A stretch of 41,997 nucleotides of DNA from NCBI GenBank assembly GCA_964553915.1, contig CAZKMM010000005.1, positions 1 through 41,997 of the forward strand, in the 5' to 3' direction. A program made the translations under genes and the position numbers. This stretch comes from CAZKMM01 sp964553915 (GTDB taxonomy: Bacteria > RBG-13-61-14 > DRUE01). This document shows positions 41,914 through 41,997 of this stretch, piece after piece. The notes under the pieces are model-generated. The model worked only from the letters and a program-made list of their open reading frames with translations, was not told where the DNA came from and ran no database searches. Position 1 is the first letter of the stretch, and each line of letters begins with the position of its first letter.

Positions 41914-41997
41914 CTAGATAGGAGTTTCCACAAATTCAATTTCTTCCGGTGCTTCATCAATCAAATTCATCTCCTCCGCATCTTCAAAAAATTTGAG
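41914..41997 (-). CDS. C-terminal tail of an unidentified gene
   Basis: The last 27 codons plus stop (TAG at 41916-41914) of a minus-strand gene entering from the right edge. The tail is acidic (FFEDAEEMNLIDEAPEEIEF) and ends VETPI. There is too little to name it. It lies 64 bases upstream of mnmA and may belong to the same gene string. Confidence 0.55.
   Translation of the reverse strand, partial: LKFFEDAEEMNLIDEAPEEIEFVETPI

Overview
The window (41,997 bases) is a piece of a draft bacterial genome, almost certainly a metagenome scaffold. It contains a 100-base run of N whose two flanks carry the same 55 bases. The organism is a diderm: there is a LolA-type lipoprotein carrier, a TPR protein with a probable lipobox, periplasmic HtrA proteases, and FtsK, UppP, MurJ and MltG. 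Coding density is very high and neighbouring genes usually share an ATGA, TGATG or TAATG junction. The DNA is moderately AT-rich, with TTG and GTG starts in use. I cannot assign a phylum from sequence alone. The mix of a pyruvoyl-dependent arginine decarboxylase, a deoxyhypusine-synthase homologue, an archaeal-type diadenylate cyclase and an MXAN_5187-type protein points to a poorly sampled lineage rather than a model group. I see no rRNA, tRNA, CRISPR array, IS element, prophage or plasmid gene.

Layout, left to right. (1) Bases 1-1366, minus: the N-terminal part of a large secreted protein with dockerin-like repeats just after the signal peptide, then an AT-rich intergenic stretch. (2) 1746-3365: secreted type-B carboxylesterase. 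(3) 3441-10543: a tight envelope/chromosome operon, uppP-ftsK-lolA-gyrA-TPR lipoprotein. (4) 10645-13282: a polyamine operon with pyruvoyl arginine decarboxylase, DHS-like enzyme and agmatinase. (5) 13319-15621: a cyclic-nucleotide-binding protein, an Hsp70 ATPase domain without a substrate-binding domain, and a small MXAN_5187-like protein. (6) 15599-17212, minus: a membrane glycosyltransferase, divergent from a DUF362 protein. (7) 18781-28868: a long run holding a small membrane protein, HtrA, a Gld-type ABC exporter (ATPase, permease, GldG-like), a DUF4340 protein, three small proteins, a second HtrA, a REC-PilZ regulator and a CdaZ-type c-di-AMP synthase. (8) 28871-31001: a DUF1648 protein, a small minus-strand membrane protein and an orphan HgdB-like protein. 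(9) 31083-37989: an eight-gene operon, M20 amidohydrolase-anmK-yjbQ-ruvX-mltG-queE-murJ-ogt, rich in peptidoglycan functions. (10) 37995-41849, minus: mnmA-mtaB-rnc-zinc-ribbon/REC protein, preceded by the tail of one more gene at the right edge.

The points most worth a second look are these. The cNMP/Hsp70-ATPase/MXAN_5187 trio looks like an uncharacterised ATP-driven module. The 18.8-28.9 kb cluster joins envelope proteolysis, an ABC exporter, a probable c-di-GMP receptor and a c-di-AMP synthase. Several good promoters have their -10 box only 6-10 bases from the start codon, which predicts leaderless or nearly leaderless mRNAs. A perfect 11-bp inverted repeat overlaps the promoter of the HtrA/ABC cluster. 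The N gap appears to be an assembly artefact: merging the duplicated 55 bases restores one continuous reading frame.
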